Shown: in pieces, positions 43,874-54,077 of the stretch
Numbering within the stretch: the first letter of the stretch is position 1
How the letters are laid out: the number at the start of each line of letters is the position of its first letter
Assembly: GCA_965200895.1 (NCBI GenBank)
Contig: CBDAVM010000002.1
Location: forward strand, 124,001 to 188,000
DNA: 64,000 nucleotides
Direction: 5' to 3'
DNA from: WTFV01 sp965200895
GTDB lineage: Bacteria > Acidobacteriota > Vicinamibacteria > Vicinamibacterales > UBA8438
Position numbers and translations under genes: made by a program
Notes under the pieces: generated by a model
The model's database searches: none
What the model saw: the letters and a program-made list of their open reading frames with translations, nothing else
What the model was told of the DNA's origin: nothing

Positions 43874-44724
43874 ACACCTTGCACCTGTTGCGTCTGCCGG
43901 TGAACCTGCGCGCCTTCACCGCCTGGGCGCTCGACCGCGGCTACCTGGACACTCCTCCGGGCGACGGGCGCGGGCGTCCCCGGGACGCCGAATTCGGCTA
44001 CGCACTACACGCTGCGTTGACCGGTTTGTTCGGCCGGCAGGCGCCGCGCCCATTCGCCGTGGCGCCCTTGGGCAGGCGCGAGCGCCGGCGCGCGGGGGCC
44101 GGATCCGACCCCACTGGTACGATGGAACTGTTTGGCTACGCACAGACATCGCTGGAGACGCTGCGCACGCTGGCTGAACTTGCCGAAGACGGCCTGTGGC
44201 CCCTGATCGACTGGGATCGTGCACGATCCAGACCGATGCCCGGTCGGTGGCCGATGAATCTCCGGCTTCGTTTCGAGCTCCGCGCCTGCCCGGTGCGGCG
44301 GATCATGGAGCCGTTCAGGACAACCAGCCGAACGAATCTGCCGGCGGTCACCTTCCTCAAGGGACGGGAGGTCGATGCCTATCAGGTCGCCGTCGCCCGG
44401 GCCTTCGACAGCGCGCTTCCTCAACGAGACCGCGTCTACATTGAATGGCTCGCTGAACGGCTCGCGGCCCGGCCAGAGAAGGCGCCAACCGTGCGACTGT
44501 TGACGGGTTCAGTGCAAGTCGAATCCTACCGTTCCGCCCGCCTTCTGCGCCGGCCCCGTGGCGCGAACGGTCGTCGCTCTCCGCAGTGGCTCACGAGACC
44601 GGACGTTCGGTTCAACGGACTGTTGGATGTCGTCGACCCGAAGGCGTTCTCGGCGCTGCTGGCGACGGGTGTCGGGCGCCACTGCGGCTTTGGCTTTGGC
44701 ATGCTCCTTCTCAGGCCCGCTTGA
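43870..44724 (+). CDS. cas6e: crRNA endoribonuclease Cas6e (CasE)
   Basis: 284 residues, ATGA overlap with cas5e. It is a RAMP fold with His47 (GYALHAAL), equivalent to the catalytic His of E. coli Cas6e. The C-terminal glycine-rich loop is TGVGRHCGFGFGM. It cuts the repeat hairpin and stays bound to it. The perfect stems of the pseudo-repeats at 39330-39418 suggest it also cuts those. Confidence 0.92.
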   Translation: MNTLHLLRLPVNLRAFTAWALDRGYLDTPPGDGRGRPRDAEFGYALHAALTGLFGRQAPRPFAVAPLGRRERRRAGAGSDPTGTMELFGYAQTSLETLRTLAELAEDGLWPLIDWDRARSRPMPGRWPMNLRLRFELRACPVRRIMEPFRTTSRTNLPAVTFLKGREVDAYQVAVARAFDSALPQRDRVYIEWLAERLAARPEKAPTVRLLTGSVQVESYRSARLLRRPRGANGRRSPQWLTRPDVRFNGLLDVVDPKAFSALLATGVGRHCGFGFGMLLLRPA

Positions 44725-44746
44725 CGACAGAGGGAGGAACGAATCC

Positions 44747-45631
44747 GTGGTTCTGGTTGGTCGTCTCGGACTTGAGACCGCGCGTATTCCACACGTCGAT
44801 CGCCACGGCCTTGTCTGGCTCTCTCGCGGTCATCTGGTGGTCGAGGACGGAACACTGCATTTCCAGAGTATCGGCGGTGGCGATCTGGACCGGGGCGATT
44901 ACACCATACCGTTCCAGATGGTGTCGATCCTGCTGATTGGCCCTGGGAGCACCGTGAGTCACGACGCGCTTCGCCTGTGCGCGCGGCACGGGACCTGCCT
45001 GGTGGCGGTCGGTGAGGACGGTGTCCGTGCCTACACCGCACCGGCCATCGGGCATGACAAATCGGCGATCGCCCGCCGGCAGGCCAGCGTGTGGGCAGAC
45101 CCGGACTCTCGTCTCGCGCTCGCCCGCCGTCTGTACGCTTGGCGCATGGAGGAGGTGATGCCGCACCGCGACATCGAGGCCCTGCGCGGCATCGAAGGTG
45201 CACGCATGCGGGCGCTATACCAGACTCTCGCGCAGCAATACGGCGTGACATGGAGGGGCCGCCGTTACGATCGAGCCGATCCGGAGGCAACCGACCTTCC
45301 GAACCAGGCCGTCAACCATGCGGCGACAGCCGTCGAGGCTGCAGCGACCGTAGCGGTCACTGGAGTCGGCGCGCTTCCGCAACTGGGGTTCATCCACGAG
45401 GACTCCGGGATTGCCTTCGTGCTCGACGTCGCCGACCTGTATCGCGGCGAGGTCACGCTGCCGGTAGCCTTCAGCGCCGTACGCGCTCATGAACGCGATC
45501 AGTCACAGCCTCTCGAACGTCGCGTCCGGCGACTCGCCGGACGGGAATTTAGGCGACGCAAGCTCATCTCCGGGATGATCAGCCGTATCAAGGAATTGTT
45601 CGATGCCGATGTGCGTGGTCGTGACCCGTGA
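44747..45631 (+). CDS. cas1: CRISPR integrase Cas1, type I-E
   Basis: 294 residues from GTG 44747 with a GGGAGGAAC ribosome site. Metal-binding residues are E150 (RGIEGARM), H217 (LGFIHED) and D227/D230 (LDVADLYR), in line with E. coli E141, H208 and D218/D221. With Cas2 it inserts new spacers. It overlaps cas2 by 29 bases. Confidence 0.95.
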   Translation: MVLVGRLGLETARIPHVDRHGLVWLSRGHLVVEDGTLHFQSIGGGDLDRGDYTIPFQMVSILLIGPGSTVSHDALRLCARHGTCLVAVGEDGVRAYTAPAIGHDKSAIARRQASVWADPDSRLALARRLYAWRMEEVMPHRDIEALRGIEGARMRALYQTLAQQYGVTWRGRRYDRADPEATDLPNQAVNHAATAVEAAATVAVTGVGALPQLGFIHEDSGIAFVLDVADLYRGEVTLPVAFSAVRAHERDQSQPLERRVRRLAGREFRRRKLISGMISRIKELFDADVRGRDP

Positions 45632-45908
45632 CGTTCCCGCCCGCTATCGCGGGTTTCTCGCATCCTGCATGCTGGAGATCGCGCCGGGCGTCTACACCCA
45701 ACCCGACATGTCATCGTCCGTCCGCGAGCGCGTATGGACGGTCTTGAGTGACTGGTGGGCCTACTTCGAGCAGGGGGCTGTCGTGATGACTTGGGCTGCG
45801 CCGACCACGACGGAGCGCCAAGGCGTCTTGATGCTGGGCGAGCCACCAAAGGAGTTGTTCGAATACGACGGGTTGTATCTCGTCAGGAGGGGCGGAAAAG
45901 CGACCTGA
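45603..45908 (+). CDS. cas2: CRISPR adaptation protein Cas2, type I-E
   Basis: 101 residues. MCVVVTRDVPARYRGFLASC followed by MLEIAPGVYTQP is diagnostic for Cas2e (CasE-type Cas2). It dimerises to bridge two Cas1 dimers. The start may be ATG 45603 or ATG 45609. Only 36 bases separate its stop from the first CRISPR repeat. Confidence 0.93.
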   Translation: MPMCVVVTRDVPARYRGFLASCMLEIAPGVYTQPDMSSSVRERVWTVLSDWWAYFEQGAVVMTWAAPTTTERQGVLMLGEPPKELFEYDGLYLVRRGGKAT

Positions 45909-45944
45909 CGGTCGTTGGGGGGTGGTTTTCGCTTTTTGTTTGGA
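45909..45944 (+). other. very short CRISPR leader
   Basis: Thirty-six bases between the cas2 stop and the first repeat, T-rich (GGTTTTCGCTTTTTGTTT). Type I-E leaders usually run 60 or more bases and include an IHF-like site, so part of the leader and the array promoter must lie inside cas2 or be absent. Confidence 0.5.
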
Positions 45945-48900
45945 GCTTTCCCCGCACGCGCGGGGATGGACCGGTGGACATGCGGCGGTACCAGCGCACC
46001 TTTCCGCTTTCCCCGCACGCGCGGGGATGGACCGTGGCGCGCTGCGACGGCGAGCCGCTGACCCAGGCTTTCCCCGCACGCGCGGGGATGGACCGTGACG
46101 GTCGCCGCGCTGGACCCGGTGTAGGATGCTTTCCCCGCACGCGCGGGGATGGACCGAAGTTGCAGATGTAGCCATCGAGATCGCATACGCTTTCCCCGCA
46201 CGCGCGGGGATGGACCCAGAAACGGTGAACTAACCTTTGGATTGGCATAGCTTTCCCCGCACGCGCGGGGATGGACCCGTGGCGGCCGCGGCTGACGGGC
46301 AGGCCGTCACGCTTTCCCCGCACGCGCGGGGATGGACCGGAGCAGGCGCTCAAGACACTCATCTCTGCGCCGCTTTCCCCGCACGCGCGGGGATGGACCT
46401 GGGAGGGAGTCCAGCGGAAAATCGACGACTCGGCTTTCCCCGCACGCGCGGGGATGGACCGGCCGCGGTTGCGCTCGAATCGACCCGATGGAAGCTTTCC
46501 CCGCACGCGCGGGGATGGACCCATCCCGATCTGCATCCACCTGGAGCAGACCAGGCTTTCCCCGCACGCGCGGGGATGGACCGTAGGGGACCGCACGCCG
46601 AATCTCATCCTCGACGCTTTCCCCGCACGCGCGGGGATGGACCCGTCGTGCACGTCCTCTTCCAGGTCGATGCTGAGCTTTCCCCGCACGCGCGGGGATG
46701 GACCGCCGTGACCACCGCGCACAGGGGGGATGCGCCAGCTTTCCCCGCACGCGCGGGGATGGACCCTGCATGCACCAGTCGTCGTGTTTCGTCCACTGGC
46801 TTTCCCCGCACGCGCGGGGATGGACCGGATGACGACGGAGCCTCGGTGCCGCTGAGCCGGCTTTCCCCGCACGCGCGGGGATGGACCGTCATCATCCATA
46901 TCTTTCAATTTGGATTGGACGCTTTCCCCGCACGCGCGGGGATGGACCCGGCGCACGCGGCTCGCTGTCGCCCAGACCGCGGCTTTCCCCGCACGCGCGG
47001 GGATGGACCCGGGACGCTCGGCTGGCTCGACGAGGGCGCCCAGCTTTCCCCGCACGCGCGGGGATGGACCGTACTCGGGTGCGATGGAAGACCTGTCCGT
47101 CACGCTTTCCCCGCACGCGCGGGGATGGACCCTGCCCGTGCCATCGGACTGCTGGCCGGACACGGCTTTCCCCGCACGCGCGGGGATGGACCTCGATATC
47201 GATCCATCGCGTCTCTCCTGGCCCCGCTTTCCCCGCACGCGCGGGGATGGACCGTGCAACGTCGCCATGGCGGTGAACGTCACCACGCTTTCCCCGCACG
47301 CGCGGGGATGGACCCGGCGCGTGCGGCGGGATCAGGCTCGGGTGCGCGCTTTCCCCGCACGCGCGGGGATGGACCTCGCCGAGGTCCCGCCTGGCGTAAT
47401 GGAGCGAAGCTTTCCCCGCACGCGCGGGGATGGACCCGTCGTGCTGCAAGTCAAGGGCCAGAGTGGCGCGCTTCCCCGCACGCGCGGGGATGGACCCGAT
47501 GCTCGCCTTCGGCTGGTGACAGAGCGTACGCTTTCCCCGCACGCGCGGGGATGGACCCCGTGGCGCGTGGCAGTGGACGAAACGCGACGAGCTTTCCCCG
47601 CACGCGCGGGGATGGACCTTCGCAGCGCTCGCCGGCGACAGCACGATGGCCGCTTTCCCCGCACGCGCGGGGATGGACCCTCATCAGGGACGTCTACAGC
47701 AACGCGGACAAGGCTTTCCCCGCACGCGCGGGGATGGACCCTGGGCCGGGTCGTCGGTGACGTAGGCGTAGCTGCTTTCCCCGCACGCGCGGGGATGGAC
47801 CCGAGCAGCTCGTTGCCATCGGTCCCTCCGCGGCGCTTTCCCCGCACGCGCGGGGATGGACCGGAGCCGATGCTGAGTGACGACATCCACGCGGCGCTTT
47901 CCCCGCACGCGCGGGGATGGACCCCTCCGTCAGCGAGCCGGGGGCCAATTGCAGCCGCTTTCCCCGCACGCGCGGGGATGGACCGCTCCGCCTGACGACG
48001 GACAACGACTCGATGGAGCTTTCCCCGCACGCGCGGGGATGGACCGACGCCGAGCACCGGATCCTGCACGCGCGGGACGCTTTCCCCGCACGCGCGGGGA
48101 TGGACCTGGTACCGACCGCTGCCATCTCGTCAGGCTCCCGCTTTCCCCGCACGCGCGGGGATGGACCGATGTCGCGCGCCGATGAAACCGGGTTCCAGTG
48201 GCTTTCCCCGCACGCGCGGGGATGGACCCGACTGACGCATAGACTCGTCCCGGATCACACGGCTTTCCCCGCACGCGCGGGGATGGACCCGTCAGCCGGG
48301 CCGCGCGATCTAGGACCGCCTCGCTTTCCCCGCACGCGCGGGGATGGACCCACGACGGCCACCATCGTGCGCTGGAACAATGCGGCTTTCCCCGCACGCG
48401 CGGGGATGGACCGTCGATGAGCATGTCCGCCGCCGCCGCGAGTTGGCTTTCCCCGCACGCGCGGGGATGGACCGTCGTCATCGGCGGCGCCGCTGACGTA
48501 GCGCGCGCTTTCCCCGCACGCGCGGGGATGGACCGGCGCCGAGCACCGGATTCTGCACGCGCGGGACGCTTTCCCCGCACGCGCGGGGATGGACCGGCGC
48601 CGCCGGCAGACGTGACAGGCATCGCGGAGCTTTCCCCGCACGCGCGGGGATGGACCGACCGCGAGGAAGACGCCGAGGCAGAAGATCAGGCTTTCCCCGC
48701 ACGCGCGGGGATGGACCCACATGCAGACAGCATGGGCACTCATCGACAGCGCTTTCCCCGCACGCGCGGGGATGGACCCGACTCGATGGAGATCCGCGGT
48801 GGCCCGCGGACGCTTTCCCCGCACGCGCGGGGATGGACCGGATTCCGCTGGGCATCAAGCGTCTCCCTCAGCGCTTTCCCCGCACGCGCGGGGATGGACC

Positions 48901-49510
48901 TGTCTCTCATTTCCAGTGCCGGTACGTGATCTTGCTTTCCCCGCACGCGCGGGGATGGACCCCATGAGGGTATCAGTTGCTTTCGCAACTTCCGGCTTTC
49001 CCCGCACGCGCGGGGATGGACCGGAGCCGCTGCTGAGCAACGGCCTCGTCGACACGCTTTCCCCGCACGCGCGGGGATGGACCTGTCGATGGCCCACCAC
49101 GCAGCTCGATGCTGTCGCTTTCCCCGCACGCGCGGGGATGGACCCCGCAGCCTTCAGCCCGTCGCCGCTGGCGAGCGGCTTTCCCCGCACGCGCGGGGAT
49201 GGACCCTTGTGGACCGTGCCGCTTCCGCTGGTAGGCGAGCTTTCCCCGCACGCGCGGGGATGGACCTGACTCTGGCTATGCCTGCCGGTGTCGGTTTGAG
49301 CTTTCCCCGCACGCGCGGGGATGGACCGACTATGCTGAGTCCCTGAAAGAACGGGATCTGGCTTTCCCCGCACGCGCGGGGATGGACCCACGCAGCAGGA
49401 CGTGCTGCAACTGCGGGTGGAGCTTTCCCCGCACGCGCGGGGATGGACCCTGGTGGAGGGTTCGATCTCGACAGTCTACGGCGCTTTCCCCGCACGCGCG
49501 GGGATGGACC
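45945..49510 (+). CRISPR. type I-E CRISPR array, 59 repeats and 58 spacers
   Basis: The repeat is 28 bases, starts GCTTTCCCCGC and ends GCGGGGATGGACC, with a 6-base-pair stem CCCCGC/GCGGGG and loop ACGC. The unit is 61 bases (28 + 33; the first spacer base is the PAM-derived variable position). One interval is 60 (repeat at 47469 has lost a T) and one is 62 (before 48385). The remaining repeats inspected are identical to the last, so the array is well maintained. Two spacers (48046-48078 and 48535-48567) differ at only 2 of 33 bases. A second pair (47863-47895 and 49023-49055) agrees at 23 of 33. All open frames across the array are repeat artefacts. Confidence 0.98.
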
Positions 49511-49665
49511 CATCCACGCTGAGATGAGCGTCGCGCAGTCGCTGTTGGCGGCAAGTGTAAATCTCCCATTTATGGCAACCGAAAACTGCACACATTGCTG
49601 GTGGTCGGGAGCCGGTTTGCGTCCCACGATGTTGGGGAATCCAACAGCGAGGGGGCGGGGCGCAG

Positions 49666-50692
49666 ATGCATGGATGGGAGACGAGGATGCTGCTGAAGCA
49701 CTACCTGGAGCGGGGCGTCTCGAAGGCGGCGTTGGCGAGACGCTTCGGAGTGAGCCGGCGCACGATCCACGCGTGGGTTGAGACGGGCCAGCTCGACCGC
49801 GACCTGTCGTCGGGCCACTCGCGCTACGCGCCGCGGCCAGCGGCGCCGCAGAAGCTGGCGCCCTACATGGGGATCATTACGGCGCGCCTGGAGGAGTTCC
49901 CGGAGTTGTCGGCCAAGCGCTTGTTCGACGAAATTCGGGCGTCCGGCTACCCTGGCGGCTACAGCCGCGTGCGGGACTACGTCCGGACGGTGCGCCCACG
50001 TCCGGCGGCCGAGCGGGTAGTGCGGTTCGAGACACCGCCGGGACATCAGGGCCCGGTGGACTTCGGGACGTTCGCGCTACCCTGGGGCCGCCGGCATGCC
50101 CTGGTGGTGGTTCTGAGCCACTCACGGCTGCTGTGGCTGCACTTCTACTCTACCAGCGGCAGACGATGGCGGTGCTGACCGCGGGGCTGGAGCGCGCGTT
50201 CGCGCGCTTCGGCGGCGTGCCCCGCGAGCTGTTGTTCGACCAGATGCGTGCGGTGGTGCTGTCGGACGGCCGGGTGGGCGGCGGCGAGTTGGTGCTCAAC
50301 GCGGAGTTTCTGCGCTTTGCCGCGCACTGGGGGTTTCATCCGCGGGCCTGCCGGCGGTATCGAGCGCAGACGAAGGGCAAGGTGGAGCGGCCGATCCGCT
50401 ATATCCGGGACGGCTTCTTCTACGGCCGCACGTTCCTCAACGACGACGACCTCACGCGCAGGCAGCGCACTGGCTGGAGCAGACGGCCAACGTGCGCCGG
50501 CACGGCACGACGGGCGAGCGTCCGGTGGACCGCTTCACGCGGGCCGAGCGTGAGGAGCTGCGGCCCCTGGCGGCGTGTCCCTACCGGCGCGTCGGCGTGC
50601 GCTCCACACCGGCGCCGGTCCCGCGGCTCGTGGCCGAGACGGTCAAGGTCGAGCGCCGCGCGTTGCGCGTCTACGCGGAGGCGGCGCGATGA
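49666..50692 (+). pseudogene. istA: IS21 transposase istA, two frameshifts
   Basis: Three consecutive frames encode one IstA. The first (49666-50178) has the helix-turn-helix KAALARRFGVSRRTIHAW and the first DDE Asp (GPVDFGTF). The second (from about 50150) has ELLFDQMRAVV and KGKVERPIRYIRDGFFYGRT. The third (from about 50462) ends RVYAEAAR at the istB start. The shifts near 50145 and 50460 should abolish activity unless they are sequencing errors. Confidence 0.8.
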
Positions 50693-51486
50693 AGGCCGCG
50701 GAAGGCAACCGGCGCGACCGGCTGCGGGCGATGCTGGCGGACCTGAAGATGCCGGGCGCATTTGAAGCGGTCGATGGCGTGTTGGCCCAGGTCGACAGCG
50801 GCGCGGTGACCGCCGGCGAAGCGATCGAGTTGATGCGCAACGCGCAGATCGCGTTGCGCAACAACCGGCGGCTGCAGGCGGCGATGCGCTCCTCGCGTCT
50901 ACCGGCCGTCAAGACGCTGGCGCAGTTCGACTTCAGCTTCCAGCCGAGCGTCAAGCGCGAGCAGGTCGAGAGCCTGCACGAGCTGGGATTCGTTGACCGC
51001 GCCGAGAACGTGATCCTGCTGGGTCCGCCCGGCGTAGGCAAGACGCACTTGGCGATCAGCCTCGCGGTGACGGCCGCCGAGGCCGGCCGCCGCGTCTACT
51101 ACGGCACGCTGGCGAGCCTGATCAACTCGCTCAGCGAAGCGAGGGCCGCAGGCGAGTTGACCCGGCGGCTGCGGGTGCTGACGCATCCGGCGTTGTTGGT
51201 CGTCGACGAGATCGGCTACCTGCCGGTGACGCAGGACGGCGCCGTGCTCTTCTTCCAGTTGATCAACGCCCGGCACGAGCGGGCGTCGACGGTGCTGACC
51301 TCGAACAAGGGCTTCGAGGAATGGGGCAGCGTGCTTGGCGACGAGGTGATGGCAGCAGCGCTCATCGACCGGCTGTTGCACCACTGCCACGTGGTCAACA
51401 TCCGCGGCAACAGCTACCGGCTGCGGGAACAGCAGGAGTGGCTGCGGGCCGCGGCAGACAAGCGCCGCGAGGGAGTCGCGACGTGA
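50689..51486 (+). CDS. istB: IS21 helper ATPase IstB
   Basis: 265 residues, ATGA overlap with istA. The AAA+ core has Walker A LLGPPGVGKTHLA and Walker B LLVVDEIGYLP. IstB assembles on DNA to choose the target and activate IstA. The protein looks intact, but its partner is broken. Confidence 0.9.
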   Translation: MKAAEGNRRDRLRAMLADLKMPGAFEAVDGVLAQVDSGAVTAGEAIELMRNAQIALRNNRRLQAAMRSSRLPAVKTLAQFDFSFQPSVKREQVESLHELGFVDRAENVILLGPPGVGKTHLAISLAVTAAEAGRRVYYGTLASLINSLSEARAAGELTRRLRVLTHPALLVVDEIGYLPVTQDGAVLFFQLINARHERASTVLTSNKGFEEWGSVLGDEVMAAALIDRLLHHCHVVNIRGNSYRLREQQEWLRAAADKRREGVAT

Positions 51487-51510
51487 CCACCAGGCCGACG
51501 GTCTCGCGAC

Positions 51511-51563
51511 GCGTTTCGGGCCGGACTCCGGTCGCTCCGCTCCCTACGTCCGACCCGAAACGC
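51511..51563. terminator. large inverted repeat downstream of istB
   Basis: GCGTTTCGGG (51511-51520) pairs with CCCGAAACGC (51554-51563), with a further GGAC/GTCC pairing inside. It lies 25 bases after the istB stop. It lacks a T tract, so it may be a structural or mRNA-stability element rather than a true terminator. Confidence 0.35.
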
Positions 51564-51750
51564 GCGGTGGACACCAACGGGAGAACGTCAGATCCGACCG
51601 CGCCGGCCTCGCTGAAAGTGTGCAGTTTTCAGTTGCCAAAAGTGTGCAGTTTTCGGTTGCCATTGACAGGTGACCGGTCCCCGCCCTTGGTCGTGGCGAT
51701 GCGGTCGGCGCGGGATGGTGGGCGGGAAGCGGGCTGCGAGGAGAAGCGCG

Positions 51751-52824
51751 ATGACCAGCGACGGGCGCGAACTGCCTGCGGGTACGGTTCTGGACGAGTG
51801 CCGGATCGAAGGGACGCTGGGGTCCGGCGGGTTCGGGGTGACGTATCTGGCGACGGACATTTCCCTGGGTCGGCGTGTGGCCGTGGAGGAGTATCTGCCT
51901 CTGGACTGGGCGTCGCGGGCGTCGGACGGGACGGTGGGTCCTCACACGCAGTCGGCGTCGTCGGACTACGCGTGGGGCCTGTCGCGATTCCTCGACGAGG
52001 CGCGTGCTCTGGCGCAATTCGACCATCCCCACATCGTGCGGGTGTACCGGGTCTTCGAGGCGCTGGGGACGGCGTACATGGTCACCGAGCATGTCGAGGG
52101 GCGGACATTGTCGGCGTCGTTGGCGGCAGAGGGACCCTGGTCGGAGGACCGGGTGCGTGGGCTGCTGGCGTCGTTGATATCGGGTCTGGAGCCGGTGCAT
52201 GCGGCGGACCTGATCCATCGCGACATCAAGCCCGAGAACGTGATCCTGCGCGCGGACGGTTCTGCGGTGCTGATCGACTTCGGGTCGGCGCGTCAGGCGA
52301 TGGGCACGAAGTCGCGTTCGGTGATGTCGGTTCTGACTCCCGGGTATGCGCCCATCGAGCAGTATGGGATGGACATCGGGAAGCAGGGAGCGTGGACGGA
52401 CATCTACGCGTTGGGTGCGGTGGCGTATGAGCTGCTGAGCGGTCGTCGCCCGCAGGGTGCGACGGAGCGGACTCAGGATGACGGGCTTCTTCCGGTGCGG
52501 GAGGCGGCTGGCGGCCGGGTGAGCGGCGGGCTGTCGTCGACGGTGGACGCGGCGCTGTCGGTGTTCCGCTCTGACCGGCCGCAGGACTTGTCGTCCTGGC
52601 GTGCGCTTCTGTCTTCGTCGGCGGATGCGGGTGTCGTCTCGCCGCCGTCGGTTCCTGCTCGGCGACCGGATGCAGGCAACGGCGCTCGATGTGCTGGAGC
52701 GCCTGGTCGAAGCGACGTGCAGGCGCGACCGGCGGGGTCATCTGGCGGCGGCCAACCCGGGTGTCGAGAAGCTGCGTTTGCGGGGGATCTGAGAGGCTGC
52801 GCCCGCCGGCGGAGCATGCGATGA
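51751..52824 (+). pseudogene. Ser/Thr kinase domain of a DGR-type target protein, truncated
   Basis: ATG 51751 with a GAGGAG ribosome site. Residues 15-270 are a Pkn2-type kinase: glycine loop GTLGSGGFGVTYLA, HRDIKPEN (156-163) and DFG (176-178). The usual VAVKEYLP reads VAVEEYLP, so the ATP-anchoring Lys is Glu46. Relatives continue into a C-terminal FGE-sulfatase/C-lectin domain diversified by retroelements. Here homology ends near residue 292 and an Avd relic follows in another frame, so a deletion removed the variable domain. Confidence 0.7.
52641..52792 (+). pseudogene. Avd-like accessory protein fragment (diversity-generating retroelement)
   Basis: In a frame different from the kinase, the sequence RFLLGDRMQATALDVLERLV, then EATCRRDRRGHLAAANPGVE and KLRLRGI-stop matches the helical core of Avd, the four-helix-bundle partner of DGR reverse transcriptases. 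The start and last helices are missing. No reverse transcriptase or template repeat was found in the window. Confidence 0.55.
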
Positions 52825-52837
52825 TCGAGACGTCACG

Positions 52838-53812
52838 ATGAACGACGTGCCGCCTCAGCCACATGACCACCTGTTCCGCACGGTGTTCTCCGACCCGGAA
52901 GACGCCACCGGACTGCTGCAGGCGTACCTGCCGGCGCGGGTCGTGCGGTCGCTGCGCTGGTCCACCCTGGCGGTGCAGGACGGCCGCTTCGTGGACGAAC
53001 GGTTGCGCGAACTCGAATCGGACCTGCTGTTCGCGGTCGAACGCGAGACCGGCTCGGCGATGTGGCTGTATGTGCTGCTGGAGCATCAGTCGACGCCCGA
53101 CCGGTGGATGCGCCTGCGTCTGCTGACGTACTGCTGTCGGGTCTGGGACCGCGACCGTCAACGGCGTGCGAGCGACGCGACCTTGCGTCCGATCCTGCCG
53201 GTGGTGTTCTTCCAGGGCCGGCAGGGATGGCCGCATCCGACCGGGTTCACGACGCTGTTTCCTGAAGAGGACCGACACTGGCCGTGGGGGCCGCAATTCG
53301 AGCACATCCTGATCGACCAGGCGGCGATCGGGCCCGAGGAGGTGCGTGGCACGCTGCGCGGGCGCATCGCGCAGTTGACGATGATGGCGGCGCAGCGCGA
53401 CAGTTGGGCGGCGACGCGCGGCGCGCTGCGGCTGCTCGCTGAACTCAACGCCGCGGCGGCGCCGGACGACATCGACCCGCTGCTGCCGTATGTCGTCTAT
53501 CTGCACGCGACACTTCCGCGAGGTCACTGGCGGCGCTTCGCCGATGCGTTTCGCCGGGAGGTCCCGGCAGGAGGAACCGCAATGGACTACGCCGAACAAC
53601 TCGTCCAACAGGGCATTCGACGGGGCATGCAAAAGGGCGTCCAGCAGGGCATCCGGCAGGGGCAGGCGAAGGTGGTCGACGATCTGCTTCGCGCTGGCGT
53701 GCCGTGGTCGACCATCGAGGCCGCGACCGGCATCGACCCGGACACGCTGCGCGCCCTGAAGCGTGCCTCCGCCGACACCGACGCGCCCCCGGACGGCGCC
53801 GAAGGACACTGA
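52838..53812 (+). CDS. Rpn-family recombination-promoting nuclease
   Basis: 324 residues. The PF04754-type domain (HDHLFRTVFSDPEDATGLLQ at the start) has the PD-(D/E)XK-like set ESDLLF...LYVLLEHQS. The helical C-terminal part includes a run of short repeats, GIRRGMQKGVQQGIRQGQ, common in this family. Rpn proteins are calcium-stimulated nucleases that raise recombination. This one looks intact among relics. 53813-54077 downstream holds nothing recognisable. Confidence 0.85.
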   Translation: MNDVPPQPHDHLFRTVFSDPEDATGLLQAYLPARVVRSLRWSTLAVQDGRFVDERLRELESDLLFAVERETGSAMWLYVLLEHQSTPDRWMRLRLLTYCCRVWDRDRQRRASDATLRPILPVVFFQGRQGWPHPTGFTTLFPEEDRHWPWGPQFEHILIDQAAIGPEEVRGTLRGRIAQLTMMAAQRDSWAATRGALRLLAELNAAAAPDDIDPLLPYVVYLHATLPRGHWRRFADAFRREVPAGGTAMDYAEQLVQQGIRRGMQKGVQQGIRQGQAKVVDDLLRAGVPWSTIEAATGIDPDTLRALKRASADTDAPPDGAEGH

Positions 53813-54077
53813 CGCTGCGCGAGCATGTCCTGATCGATCCGGCGAGTAACGGTTGCCAGTCGTGCTACGCCGCCGGAGTCGCTGGCGGCCCGATGAGGCG
53901 CGCTGATCTGCGCCAACGATCCTCTGCAGGCGACGAGTGACAAGTCGGGGCTGACCGGGACTGCCGTCCGGCTGGGCGCCTGTCCCGCGGGGTTGGAGGC
54001 GGAGGTTGCGGGCGATGGCGGCGGGAAGGTGACCTCAGTGGCCGGCGGTGGTGGCCGCGCGTCGCGCTGGTAGAGGG

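Larger units (their letters stand above)
49573..51662 (+). mobile_element. IS21-family insertion sequence
   Basis: The 21-base end TGGCAACCGAAAACTGCACA+C (49573-49593) is repeated in inverse at 51642-51662, with a second, one-mismatch copy at 51618-51638, the multiple terminal repeats typical of IS21. Inside are istA (frameshifted) and istB (intact). No clear target duplication is seen. It begins 62 bases after the last CRISPR repeat; those 62 bases hold nothing recognisable. Confidence 0.85.

Noticed and set aside
45883..49627. Long open frames on both strands across the CRISPR array with repeated RVRGK, PARAGM or PRTRGDG peptides
   Set aside because: They are translations of the repeat; the 61-base period cycles through frames and no coding signal exists.
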